Positions 50,038-58,259 of a DNA stretch of 64,000 nucleotides are shown here, in pieces. The position numbers were made by a program, and so were the translations under genes. A model generated the notes under the pieces. The model was not told where the DNA came from. It saw only the letters and a list, made by a program, of their open reading frames with translations, and did not search any database. The stretch covers positions 410,504 to 474,503 of the forward strand of contig BBYL01000008.1 in NCBI GenBank assembly GCA_001570385.1, written 5' to 3'. The stretch is from Microtetraspora glauca. Its GTDB lineage: Bacteria; Actinomycetota; Actinomycetes; Streptosporangiales; Streptosporangiaceae. The first letter of the stretch is position 1, and the number at the start of each line of letters is the position of its first letter.

Positions 50038-50611
50038 CCCGGCCATTCTCGCTAGGCGATCATTCTCCCTGGTGATGCGCGGCCCGGGGTGACGACGAAC
50101 GGGTAGCGGGGCGCTGATTGCAGGGATTCCGGCCGATGAAACATGGGCTCTTTCGCGGCCGCCGGGTGGCCCGGAGGCGAGACTCCTCCAGGCCACCCGG
50201 CGCTTTCGCGGCCGAGAAGATGCTCCTCGGCAGTATCCCGCAGCGGCGCTTGGAAGCTCGCTGGAACGCACCTCGGCCTACCGCGGCTCTGATTGGTGGC
50301 GCCAGGGAATGCAGGGGTGTCTACACGTCACCATTCCCACCCGTCAGCGCGACGGTCCCACTTCGCAGGCGCCCACGAAGACGGAATGCACATGAAAGCA
50401 GCCTTTCCTGTCGGGTGGCGGCGACCGCGATGACTCGCTGGACGCGCCGATACTTCACGGCATATTAGCCGGGACCGGCGGGAAATACGTTTGCCGGCAT
50501 CCCGGTATCGGCTCCATCGATGGCCTTTATAGAGGCATTTCATTTCCGTCACGCTCCTGCCGGCGAACACACTGTCGGCAGCGCCAAATGCGTGGAAACC
50601 CAAGGAGTCAT
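50038..50611. other. Intergenic region with hairpin, 570 bp
   Basis: No gene is supported. It contains the terminator-like hairpin at 50161-50201 after the MFS gene. The region 50450-50600 probably carries the promoter of the amidohydrolase gene. Composition becomes slightly more AT-rich near 50510-50560. Confidence 0.4.
50161..50201. terminator. Hairpin after MFS transporter gene, with flanking direct repeats
   Basis: GCCGGGTGGCC (50161-50171) pairs exactly with GGCCACCCGGC (50191-50201). The inner bases can extend with GGAG/CTCC. The 12-mer CTTTCGCGGCCG occurs on both sides (50150-50161 and 50203-50214). It is likely a terminator, 124 bp downstream of the MFS stop. Confidence 0.5.
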
Positions 50612-51532
50612 ATGCGTATCGACTTTCACGCCCACTACTACCCCCCGGCGCTCATCGATGGGCTGGCCGAACTGGGGGGCCCGCGGATGCACGCAGGCCA
50701 TCCCCCGGATCTGGGCGCGCGGCTGCCCGTTTTGGACGGTGCCGGCATCAAGCGCCAGATTTTGAGCGTCGGGGCGCTGATGCCCTACTTCCCCGATCGC
50801 TCCAACGCCCACCGGGCTGCCCAGCTGTTCAATCAGCTGCACGTCGAGGCGATGGAGCCCTACAGCGAGCGGTTCGGAGCCTTCGCCACGTTGCCGTTGC
50901 CGCATCTGGATGAGTCGGTTGCCGAGGTTGACCGGTGCCTTGATGAGTTCGGCTTCGCCGGGGTCGCGATCGGCTCCGGAGCTGGCGGGCTGCCCATCGA
51001 CGACGACTACTTCGCACCCCTGTGGCAGAAGCTGGAGGAGCGGCAGTGCGTGGTCTACATCCACCCCGGCGTCAACAATGGATCCGTGCTCGGCGGCGTC
51101 GACTACCCGCCATGGCTGCTCAACCCGTCCTTCGGCAGCCCGGGAGAGACCGGCAGGTGCGTGGCCCGGCTGGTGCTGGCCGGCATCCTCGACCGCTATC
51201 CCGGTATCACTGTCATCGCCGCCAACTCCGGGGGCCTGTTGCCGTATGAGTGGCCGCACCTGATCCGGGCGGCCGAGAACACCGGCCACCCCGAGCTCGC
51301 CGGCGGCCTGCGGAAGATCTGGTTCGACTGCGGCACCTCAACCGAGCACTCGCTGATGGCCGTCAAAGCCAGCTTCGGCCTCGACCGCCTCGTTCTCGGC
51401 ACCGACATGCCCTACGGCGACGCCCTCGCCACCGTCGGCCTCATCCAGACCAGCCCGCACCTCGGCACGCACGACGCCACCCGCATCCTCGACACGGCGC
51501 CGGAGCAGGCGCTGCACCTCACGAAAGGCTGA
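50612..51532 (+). CDS. Amidohydrolase-2 (ACMSD-like) family protein, 306 aa
   Basis: ATG 50612 with AAGGAG four bases upstream. N-terminal metal motif RIDFHAHYYPPALIDG (Asp-x-His-x-His), central YIHPGVNN with a metal-binding His, and C-terminal RLVLGTDMPYGDA with the conserved Asp. The ACMSD-like branch holds non-oxidative decarboxylases and hydrolases of aromatic acids (for example gamma-resorcylate and carboxyvanillate decarboxylases). It is followed three bases later by a flavin oxidoreductase, so it probably acts in the same pathway. A second family member is at 57261. Confidence 0.88.
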   Translation: MRIDFHAHYYPPALIDGLAELGGPRMHAGHPPDLGARLPVLDGAGIKRQILSVGALMPYFPDRSNAHRAAQLFNQLHVEAMEPYSERFGAFATLPLPHLDESVAEVDRCLDEFGFAGVAIGSGAGGLPIDDDYFAPLWQKLEERQCVVYIHPGVNNGSVLGGVDYPPWLLNPSFGSPGETGRCVARLVLAGILDRYPGITVIAANSGGLLPYEWPHLIRAAENTGHPELAGGLRKIWFDCGTSTEHSLMAVKASFGLDRLVLGTDMPYGDALATVGLIQTSPHLGTHDATRILDTAPEQALHLTKG

Positions 51533-51534
51533 CC

Positions 51535-52722
51535 ATGCGTTTTTCGACCTTCCAGGTACCGACCTCGACCGGCGCCGGCGACGACGGCGAGGTGATCGAG
51601 CTCACCGCCCGCCAGTCTCTGGCCGCAGACCGGCAGGGATATGCGGCCATCTTCCTGCCCGAGCACCACGTCAGCGGCTACGCGCCCACCGGCTCTGACC
51701 CGGTCGCCTTCGCCGCCTACCTCGCCCCGCAGCTGACCCAGGCCTGGATCGGTTTCGCGGTCACCGTCGTGCCGTCCTGGCACCCGGTCCGCCTGGTGGA
51801 GCGACTCAACCTCCTCGACCAGCTGCTCAAGGGCCGCCTGCTGGTGGGTCTAGGCAGCGGCGTCTCGCCCGTCGAGCACGCCGCCCTCGGCATCCGCACG
51901 GACGACATGGTCGCCGGCATGACCGACGAGGTCATGGAGGTGGCGCTGCGGCTGTGGGCCAAGGACATCGACGACCCCGAGGTGGCCTTCGACGACAGCA
52001 CGTACTACCGCGGCAACGTCTTCTCCCGGGTGGTGCCCGCTTCCTACACCAAGCCCCACCCGCACCTGGCCCGGGTGGCCGCCCGCCCCGAGGCCATCAG
52101 CCGGGCCGCCGCCGCGGGGTGGCCGGTGATGGTGTTCGGCGGCGACGGGCGGGCCAACCTGTTGCGCCGCCTGCAGCAGTACCGGCGAGAGCTGCTGGCC
52201 GTCGGCCACGACGACGAGACGCTCGCCTTTTGCCGGCGTTGGACCACCCACACCGTGCTCAGCATCGCGATCGGCGACACCGAGGCCGAGGCCCGCGCCC
52301 ACGCGATGGCCGACATGCAGGCGCACCAGAAGTTCGTGCTCACCGAGCGGCCACACCAGCAGCGCGCCTACGAGATCGGGATCACCAGCCGGCCCCCGTT
52401 CGCGCGCGACGTCACCAGCCCCCAGTTCTTCGACAACAACGTCATCTACGGAACCGCCGACCAGGTCGAGGAGCAGCTGCGCGAGCTGGAGGAGATCGGC
52501 TTCGGCAACATCCTCATCGCTTTCAGCTACGGCGCCTACGACCCCTCTCGCCGACACCTCGCCGAGGAGATGCAGGAGCGGTTCGCCACAGAGATCATGC
52601 CGCGCTTCGAGCTGACCGACCCGTCATCGGCGACATTGGACAAGGACCTGTCCGCCTACATCGCCGCGGCCGGGGACCAGGCGCCCGCGATCGACCACCC
52701 CACCCAGCGCACCGGAGCCTGA
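51535..52722 (+). CDS. LLM-class (luciferase-like) flavin-dependent oxidoreductase, 395 aa
   Basis: TIM-barrel luciferase-like features: MRFSTFQVPTSTGAGDDGEV, YAAIFLPEHHVSGYAPTGSD, VRLVERLNLLDQLLKGRLLV then GLGSGVSPVEHAALGI, and a C-terminal YGTADQVEEQLRELEEIGFG. Such enzymes are FMNH2-dependent monooxygenases that need a separate reductase. The flavin reductase five bases downstream supplies that, so the pair forms a two-component monooxygenase. ATG 51535 with AAAGG upstream, two bases after the amidohydrolase stop. Confidence 0.9.
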   Translation: MRFSTFQVPTSTGAGDDGEVIELTARQSLAADRQGYAAIFLPEHHVSGYAPTGSDPVAFAAYLAPQLTQAWIGFAVTVVPSWHPVRLVERLNLLDQLLKGRLLVGLGSGVSPVEHAALGIRTDDMVAGMTDEVMEVALRLWAKDIDDPEVAFDDSTYYRGNVFSRVVPASYTKPHPHLARVAARPEAISRAAAAGWPVMVFGGDGRANLLRRLQQYRRELLAVGHDDETLAFCRRWTTHTVLSIAIGDTEAEARAHAMADMQAHQKFVLTERPHQQRAYEIGITSRPPFARDVTSPQFFDNNVIYGTADQVEEQLRELEEIGFGNILIAFSYGAYDPSRRHLAEEMQERFATEIMPRFELTDPSSATLDKDLSAYIAAAGDQAPAIDHPTQRTGA

Positions 52723-52726
52723 AGGC

Positions 52727-53254
52727 ATGACCATGACCTCTGCGGGCCCGGGGCACCGGACACGGCTTCAACAGAGCTTCCGCGATGTGATGGCAGGAGT
52801 CGCCACGCCGGTCTCGGTCGTCACCGCGATCGACGGTGACCTGCCCCACGGGACCACCGTCAGCGCCTTCGCCTCGCTGTCGATGGACCCCCCGATGGTC
52901 CTGGTCTCCCTCGACCGGGACTCGGATCTGCTGAAGCTGGTGCGCCGTACCCAGCGCTTCGGCCTCAACGTCCTCGGTATCGCCCACACCCGCTGGGCTT
53001 TGGCCTTCGCCCGCAAGGGGGGCGCCGGCAAGTTTGCAGGAATCCCCTGGCAGGTGTCCGACGGTGTTCCCCGTCTCCCCGGCACCGAATGGCTGGCCTG
53101 CGAGGTCGCCGCACTCGTCGACGGTGGCGACCACGTCATCGCCCTCGGCAAGGTCCTCGTCGCCGAGCCCACCGGCGGTCCGCCGCTCACCTACCACCGC
53201 CGCCTTTTCGGAACCCACGCGCCGCTGTCCGAAGCGGAAACCGACCAGGGCTGA
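52727..53254 (+). CDS. Flavin reductase (FMN-binding split barrel), 175 aa
   Basis: Family motifs: RDVMAGVATPVSVVTAIDGD, HGTTVSAFASLSMDPPMVLV, SLDRDSDLLKLVRRTQRFGL then NVLGIAHTRWA, and FAGIPWQVSDGVPRLPGTEW. The ATG follows the oxidoreductase stop by four bases with GGAG upstream. It would use NAD(P)H to reduce FMN for the LLM-type monooxygenase. Length is typical. Confidence 0.9.
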   Translation: MTMTSAGPGHRTRLQQSFRDVMAGVATPVSVVTAIDGDLPHGTTVSAFASLSMDPPMVLVSLDRDSDLLKLVRRTQRFGLNVLGIAHTRWALAFARKGGAGKFAGIPWQVSDGVPRLPGTEWLACEVAALVDGGDHVIALGKVLVAEPTGGPPLTYHRRLFGTHAPLSEAETDQG

Positions 53255-53713
53255 GAGCCTGCGACGCAGACGGCCACACCGCCATGCCGCCGCCGGCAAC
53301 ATGGCGCACTGGGCTGAGGACGTCCACGTCTGCGGTGTTCCCGTCGCCCAGCCCACCAGCGCTCCGCGACCGGGAACACCCTGCCATCGGCGGTGGCCTC
53401 GACCTTGCTCCCGCTGCTCGTGACGCCCGTGTACCGCCAGAGTTCCGAACGCTCCGATCGTGCGAGCAAACGACGTATGGCGATCTTGTTTCTGGTCGCA
53501 GGCACTCAACTGCACGTCGCCTTCGAAGGTACTCGGACAGGCGTTCAAGGCGGCCCTCCCCCATGAGTCAGCCACTACTCACGGCCGTAGGACGGGGTCA
53601 CGCGGTCGATCCCGCGTGCTGACCGGGTTGATCGAGGCCGGCCGGTTCGGAAAGCGTCTGCGGGCAGCGAAATCGGCTCCTCCATGCCGACTTGACGAAG
53701 GGACCCTGAAACG
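53255..53713. other. Intergenic region without supported gene
   Basis: No coding region with proper start and codon bias. A minus-strand stretch near 53490 reads RNKIAIRRLLARSERSELWR, possibly a degraded fragment. A good ribosome binding site for the next gene lies at the right end (AAGGGACCC before 53714). Confidence 0.35.
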
Positions 53714-54337
53714 ATGAAGATCCTGCTGTTCGGCGCGACCGGCTCCGTGGGCCGTGCCGTCGCCGCCGAGTTGACCGCACGAAGCCATGAGGTGACCGCG
53801 GCCAGCCGCCACGGCGGGCCGGTCGGCGGCGCCGTGGCCGTCGCCGCCGATGCCACCGACCCGAAACAGGTGGCCGCCGCCGCGAACGGTCACGATGTGG
53901 TCATCTCCGCTGTCTCAGGGACCGGCGGCAATCCCGCCACCCTGACCATCGCCGCCTCCGCCCTCGTCCGCGGGCTACGCCAGGCCACAGTCCACCGGCT
54001 GCTCGTCGTTGGGGGCGGAGCCACCATGGAGATCGCACCCGGCATGCCCGTCATGGAGAGCCCGCAGTTCCCCGAGGAGTACAAGCCGGCCGCGTACGCC
54101 CAAGCCGCGGCACTCGCGCTCTACCGCGTGGTCGAGGACCTGGACTGGACCTACATCTCACCCGCCCAGATCCTCTTCCCCGGCGAGCGCACCGGCTCCT
54201 ACCGCCGCAGCTGCGACGCCCTGCTCACCGACAATGAGGGCCACAGCCGCATCTCCATCGCCGACTACGCGGTAGCGCTCGCGGACGAGTTGGAAAACCC
54301 GCAGGCGGTACGAGCCCGGATAGGAGTGGGCTACTGA
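53714..54337 (+). CDS. NAD(P)H-binding NmrA/YwnB-type oxidoreductase, 207 aa
   Basis: Rossmann motif MKILLFGATGSVGRAVAAEL (GxxGxxG), then DVVISAVSGTGGNP, VHRLLVVGGGATMEI, KPAAYAQAAALALYRVVEDL and DWTYISPAQILFPGERTGSY. This is an atypical short SDR, similar to the NAD(P)H-binding proteins YwnB and biliverdin reductase B. A truncated, frameshifted paralogue is at 62330. The link to aromatic catabolism is by position only. Confidence 0.88.
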   Translation: MKILLFGATGSVGRAVAAELTARSHEVTAASRHGGPVGGAVAVAADATDPKQVAAAANGHDVVISAVSGTGGNPATLTIAASALVRGLRQATVHRLLVVGGGATMEIAPGMPVMESPQFPEEYKPAAYAQAAALALYRVVEDLDWTYISPAQILFPGERTGSYRRSCDALLTDNEGHSRISIADYAVALADELENPQAVRARIGVGY

Positions 54338-54381
54338 CCGCGGCAGCTGGAGACGGCAAATCACAAGGAGGAGGACGGACA

Positions 54382-54690
54382 ATGCGGATTGTGGTGGAGA
54401 ATAGCAACCGCGAAGTATGCGTGGCAGAACCGGATGACTTCGGCAGGCTGCAGGTCGAGGCGCTCTCCCTCAGCGCGGCCGAGATCTCGGCCGCGCTGCA
54501 GCAGAACGGTTTGGGCCATGTGGACGACAACGGCCACGCCTGGCTCCGCACCGACAAACTACGTGAGCTCGTCCAGCCGCCCCAGGCCGCGCCCGACTGG
54601 ACCGATGGGTGGACGGCGATGCTGGAGTACGCCCGCGCGAACGGCTGGCTCCAGGAAGGCACTGTCCGCGCCCACGTCGTCGGTAGCTGA
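54382..54690 (+). CDS. Hypothetical protein, 102 aa
   Basis: ATG 54382 with AAGGAGGAGG upstream, a very strong site. The protein is acidic: MRIVVENSNREVCVAEPDDF, then ALSLSAAEISAALQQNGLGH and TDGWTAMLEYARANGWLQEG then TVRAHVVGS. It appears to be a small domain of a family found next to oxidoreductase genes, but I do not know a function. Downstream lies a transposase remnant. Confidence 0.75.
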   Translation: MRIVVENSNREVCVAEPDDFGRLQVEALSLSAAEISAALQQNGLGHVDDNGHAWLRTDKLRELVQPPQAAPDWTDGWTAMLEYARANGWLQEGTVRAHVVGS

Positions 54691-55129
54691 CGACCGGCTC
54701 ACGGCGATCCACCGGAATATCTCGGTACGGGCCTCTACCTCGGTCGACCAGCGGCGCTTGCCTCGGCCGTGCAGTAGTTCACGCTTAAGCGTGGCGTTGA
54801 ACGCCTCCGCCAGGGCGTGTCCAGGCACGTCCCCGTCCTGCCCGCCGATCGGCGGACCCGATAGCCGTCGCAGAGCGCCGCGAACTCAGCCGAGGTGTAC
54901 TGACGGCCGCGGTCACCATGAAAGATCACCCCGGCGACGTGGCCGCCTCGCGCTCCGACCGCCGCCGTCAACGCGTCGCTGATCAGCTCGGTCCGCATAT
55001 GGTCGGCGATCGACCAGCCGACCAGGCGCCGCGATCCGATGTCGATCACCGTCGCCAGATACAGCCACGAATCACCGACCGGCAGATAGGTGATGTTTCC
55101 GCACCACCTCCGGTTGACCTCACCGGCCG
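54691..55129 (-). pseudogene. IS3-family transposase (OrfB) remnant
   Basis: The minus strand reads EVNRRWCGNITYLPVGDSWL then YLATVIDIGSRRLVGWSIAD, then GVIFHGDRGRQYTSAEFAAL. In another frame it continues ALAEAFNATLKRELLHGRGK. These are the DDE blocks of IS3 integrases (first Asp in the ITYL/ATVIDI region, the HxDRGxQY motif, then the AEAFNATLKREL helix with catalytic Glu). There is a frameshift between the second and third blocks, and both ends are missing. It truncates the SDR fragment on its right. Confidence 0.8.
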
Positions 55130-55357
55130 CGAAGTCGCGTTTGCCGGCTCGGTCCAGGAGTCCTCGTCGGTGACATCGAGGCGGCGGTGGACGACGCCCT
55201 CGGCGAGGAGCGGGTCGAAGTCGGCTGTGCTGGTTATGTCGTCGGCCACGACGCGGGCGCCCTCGCGGGCCAGGGCGGCGGTCTCCGCCGCTCCCTGGCC
55301 CGCGAGGGCCGCGCCGGTGACCACGACGACCTTGCTGCGCACATGATCTATGCGCAC
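55130..55357 (-). pseudogene. SDR oxidoreductase N-terminal fragment
   Basis: From a GTG at 55357 the minus strand encodes RIDHVRSKVVVVTGAALAGQ then GAAETAALAREGARVVADDI, a Rossmann nucleotide-binding start of a short-chain dehydrogenase. It continues FDPLLAEGVVHRRLDVTDED and then enters the IS3 remnant, so about 180 C-terminal residues are lost. It stands 13 bp downstream of the FAH gene, so it was probably the last gene of the catabolic operon. Confidence 0.7.
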
Positions 55358-55370
55358 TCCTACTCGCAAG

Positions 55371-56318
55371 TCAGGGACGGTTCCGAGGGCGAACACGGGC
55401 CGGCGGGACGGGCAGCGGTTCGGCACCGGCGACGACGGTGTTACGTACGGCGCCGATGCCCTCGACGGTCAGTTCGACGACGTCGCCGGGCCGGAGCGGG
55501 GGCGGGTCCTGGCGGCCCAGCAGGCCCCACAGTTCGGCAAGGCATCCGCCGTTGCCGCAGGTGCCCGAGCCGAGCACGTCGCCGGGGCGTACCCAGGTGC
55601 CGCGGGAGGCGTACGCGACCAGTTCCTCAAACGGCCAGCTCATGTTGGACAGCAGGTCGCGGCCAACCTTAGCGCCGTTGACCGAGGCGGTGAGTGCGAG
55701 GTGCAGGAAGCCGTCGGTGTCCCGGTACGGCTCCAGCTCGTCGGCGGTGACTAGCCACGGGCCGAGGGTGGTGGCGGTGTCCTTGCCCTTGGCCGGGCCG
55801 AGGTTGACCCGCATCTCGCGGCTCTGCAGGTCGCGGGCCGACCAGTCGTTCATGATCAGATATCCGGCGATGTGGTCGCGGGCCTCCGCGGGGTTCAGGT
55901 CGCGGCCCTCGCGGCCGATGACGGCGGCGACCTCCAGTTCGAAGTCGAAGATCCGGCAGCCCGGCGGCATCGGCACGTCGTCGTACGGCCCCGTCACGGC
56001 GTACGGGTTGGTGAAGTAGAAGGCGGGGGCGTCGTACCAGGCGTCGGGCACACCGCTGCGGCCGTCCACGCTCCTGCGCACGCCTTCGACGTGTTCCTCG
56101 AAGGCGACGAAGTCCCGCACGGTCGGCGGCCGGAACGGCACGTTGAGCCGCACGTCGTCCAGCGGGATCGGGTCTCCCGCGAGGTCCGCCGCTTCATGGA
56201 GCCGGCGGTCCACGAGAAGGTCGAGCAGGCGCATTCCCTCGGGTAGCGGCCGGACCGATCCGGCGTCCACGACGCCAGAAAGAACGTGCCCCCCGTGGGT
56301 GAAGGTGGCGATTCGCAT
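55371..56318 (-). CDS. Fumarylacetoacetate hydrolase family protein, 315 aa
   Basis: ATG 56318 with GAGGGGGG upstream. FAH motifs: PPTVRDFVAFEEHVEGVRRS, GCRIFDFELEVAAVIGREGR (metal-binding Glu residues), IAGYLIMNDWSARDLQSREM, LGPAKGKDTATTLGPWLVTA and WVRPGDVLGSGTCGNGG. Members hydrolyse or decarboxylate 2-oxo-acids produced by aromatic ring cleavage. It is placed after an extradiol dioxygenase gene, 13 bp apart, consistent with action on the ring-opened product. Confidence 0.9.
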   Translation of the reverse strand: MRIATFTHGGHVLSGVVDAGSVRPLPEGMRLLDLLVDRRLHEAADLAGDPIPLDDVRLNVPFRPPTVRDFVAFEEHVEGVRRSVDGRSGVPDAWYDAPAFYFTNPYAVTGPYDDVPMPPGCRIFDFELEVAAVIGREGRDLNPAEARDHIAGYLIMNDWSARDLQSREMRVNLGPAKGKDTATTLGPWLVTADELEPYRDTDGFLHLALTASVNGAKVGRDLLSNMSWPFEELVAYASRGTWVRPGDVLGSGTCGNGGCLAELWGLLGRQDPPPLRPGDVVELTVEGIGAVRNTVVAGAEPLPVPPARVRPRNRP

Positions 56319-56331
56319 GAGACCCCCCTCA

Positions 56332-57264
56332 TCAGACCGGCGGGGCGACGAAAACGCCGCGGTCGACGTCGTTGAAGGACTCCTTGGCCACCAGTTCGTT
56401 CATGGGGTTGGCGGTGCCCCACTGGTCGGTGACCTCGGGCTGGGAGAAGTCGTACACGTGTGGGTGCCAGGCGTCCTCGTCCAGCTCCTCCAACTCGGTT
56501 GTGTACTCCACGGTGTTGCCGTGCGGGTCGAGGAAGTAGGAGAAGGTGTTGTCGCCGGCCAGGTGGCGGCCCGGGCCCCAGATCATCCGAACCCCGGCGC
56601 GCAGCAGGCGGCCGGTGCCGTACATGTACTCGTCCAGGCCGCGCATCTCGAAACTGATGTGGTGCACGGACGCGTGCGGGCCGCGGGCGATGGCCATGCT
56701 GTGGTGCTGGGGGCTGCACCGCATGAAGTGCATCACCTTGCCCATGTGCGGATGGGCCAGCGTGTCCGACAGCGCGAAGCCCAGGTGGCTCTCGTACCAG
56801 ACCCGGGTGGCGTCGATGTCGGGCGCGTTAAGCACGACGTGCGACAGCCGTACGGGGACGGCCTCCTTGGGCTCCAGCTTGCGGTGGGCCCGTACGGCGA
56901 TGTCGGCGGAGACTTCGATAGTGCGGCCGTCGAGGTCGAAGAAGCGGAAGCCGTACCCGCCGCCGGGGGTGTTCAGGTCGCCCGGCTCGGTGATCAGCGC
57001 GACGTCGGCGGCGCGCAGCCGCTCGGCGAGCGCGTCCACGTCGGCGGGGGTCGCCGCGCCGAAGGAGACCAGGTCAAGCCGCTTCTCCTCGGCCCTGCGC
57101 AGGCGGATGACGTACTGCTCGGGCGAGCCTTCGGCGGCCAGGAAGCTGATGCCCGTGTCGTTGGCGACCTCGGTCAGCCCCCACACTCCGGTGTAGAACT
57201 CCCGCTGGCGGTCGTAGTCGGGCACGGCCAGATCGACGTGCCTCAGGTGGGTGATGAGTCTCAT
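56332..57264 (-). CDS. VOC-family extradiol ring-cleavage dioxygenase, 310 aa
   Basis: Two VOC modules. The catalytic C-terminal half shows the 2-His-1-Glu set of type I extradiol enzymes: VRLSHVVLNAPDIDAT (His ~150), HASVHHISFEMRGLDEYMYG (His ~216), HGNTVEYTTELEELD (Glu ~268). The N-terminal half reads LRHVDLAVPDYDRQREFYTG. It should cleave a catechol-type ring using Fe(II) and O2. ATG 57264 overlaps the upstream amidohydrolase stop (ATGA), with AAGGA as ribosome binding site. It resembles 2,3-dihydroxybiphenyl/catechol 2,3-dioxygenases; exact substrate unknown. Confidence 0.9.
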   Translation of the reverse strand: MRLITHLRHVDLAVPDYDRQREFYTGVWGLTEVANDTGISFLAAEGSPEQYVIRLRRAEEKRLDLVSFGAATPADVDALAERLRAADVALITEPGDLNTPGGGYGFRFFDLDGRTIEVSADIAVRAHRKLEPKEAVPVRLSHVVLNAPDIDATRVWYESHLGFALSDTLAHPHMGKVMHFMRCSPQHHSMAIARGPHASVHHISFEMRGLDEYMYGTGRLLRAGVRMIWGPGRHLAGDNTFSYFLDPHGNTVEYTTELEELDEDAWHPHVYDFSQPEVTDQWGTANPMNELVAKESFNDVDRGVFVAPPV

Positions 57265-58259
57265 ACGTTGTCCTTGAGATCGAACAGGTGGAGGGCGTTG
57301 CGACCGCGTACGGCGTCGAGGGCGGGGTCGTCCGGCAGCGCGGCGCGCAACCGGTTCAGGGGGTCCTCGGCGCCCATGTCGAAGGGGTAGTCGGAGCCGA
57401 GCAGGACCCGGCCGGGCCCGGCGGTCTCGACCAAGTGCCGCAGCACCACGGGATCGTGGACGAGGGAGTCGAACCACAGCCGCCGGATGTACGCGCTTGG
57501 CGGCTCGGCGCAGCCGCGCGCGTCGGACCGCACCCGCCAGCCGTGGTCGGCGCGGCCGAGGTAGGTCGGCAGGTAGCCGCCACCGTGCGCGGCCAGCAGT
57601 CTCAGCCGTGGGTGCCGGTCGAGCACGCCGGAGAAGATCAGGTGCGACAGCGCGACGGCGTTCTCCGCCGGCTGGCCGACGATGTTGGACAGGTACCACC
57701 GGTCCAGCCTCTCGTCCAGCGTGCAGCCGAACGGGTGAAGGAAGACCACCGCGCCTGTCGCGGCAGCGTGCGCCCAGAACGGCTCGTACGCCGGGTCGGA
57801 CAGCTCGAGACCGGGCGCGTGCGAGGAGATCTCCACGCCCTTCAACCCAAGGCCGAGGGCGTGGTCCACCGCCTCCACCATGAGCGAGGGGTGCTGGAGC
57901 GGCGCCAGGCCCAGGCCGTGCAGCCGCCCGGGGGCCTGCGCGCAGTGCGCGGCGGTGGCCTCGTTGGCCAGCCGCCACACCGTCCGGGCCATATCGGCGT
58001 CGGCCCAGTAGTGGTAGTGCGACGGGGACGGGCTGACGATCTGCGCGTCCACGCCGGTCCGGTCCATGTCGGCCAGCCGTACGGGCACCTGGGTGAGCCG
58101 GGGGAAGCGTTCGCCGATCATGCGGCCGGACACCTCCAGGGCGGCTGGCCCGTTGCGGCGCGCGTCCAGCTCCCGGTGCCCGGCGTGGCCGGGCCGTCCA
58201 GCGACGGCCTGCTCGATCTCCGGCAGCAGCACGTGCGCGTGCACGTCGATCGTGATCAC
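57261..58259 (-). CDS. Amidohydrolase (ACMSD-like decarboxylase/hydrolase), 332 aa
   Basis: N-terminal ITIDVHAHVLLPEIEQ (Asp-x-His-x-His metal motif), central GAVVFLHPFGCTLDERLDRW (His ligand), then RLRLLAAHGGGYLPTYLGRA and VLLGSDYPFDMGAEDPLNRL (catalytic Asp). This pattern fits alpha-amino-beta-carboxymuconate-semialdehyde decarboxylase relatives. GTG 58259 overlaps the monooxygenase stop (GTGA). It lies between the hydroxylase and dioxygenase genes, suggesting decarboxylation of an aromatic acid or of a ring-cleavage product. Confidence 0.9.
   Translation of the reverse strand: MITIDVHAHVLLPEIEQAVAGRPGHAGHRELDARRNGPAALEVSGRMIGERFPRLTQVPVRLADMDRTGVDAQIVSPSPSHYHYWADADMARTVWRLANEATAAHCAQAPGRLHGLGLAPLQHPSLMVEAVDHALGLGLKGVEISSHAPGLELSDPAYEPFWAHAAATGAVVFLHPFGCTLDERLDRWYLSNIVGQPAENAVALSHLIFSGVLDRHPRLRLLAAHGGGYLPTYLGRADHGWRVRSDARGCAEPPSAYIRRLWFDSLVHDPVVLRHLVETAGPGRVLLGSDYPFDMGAEDPLNRLRAALPDDPALDAVRGRNALHLFDLKDNV

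Noticed and set aside
48595..50271. Minus-strand 558-codon frame
   Set aside because: Antisense of the MFS transporter; charged low-complexity product.
55046..55426. 126-codon minus-strand frame joining SDR and IS3 parts
   Set aside because: A chance fusion of an SDR N-terminus with transposase remnant sequence; treated as two pseudogenes.
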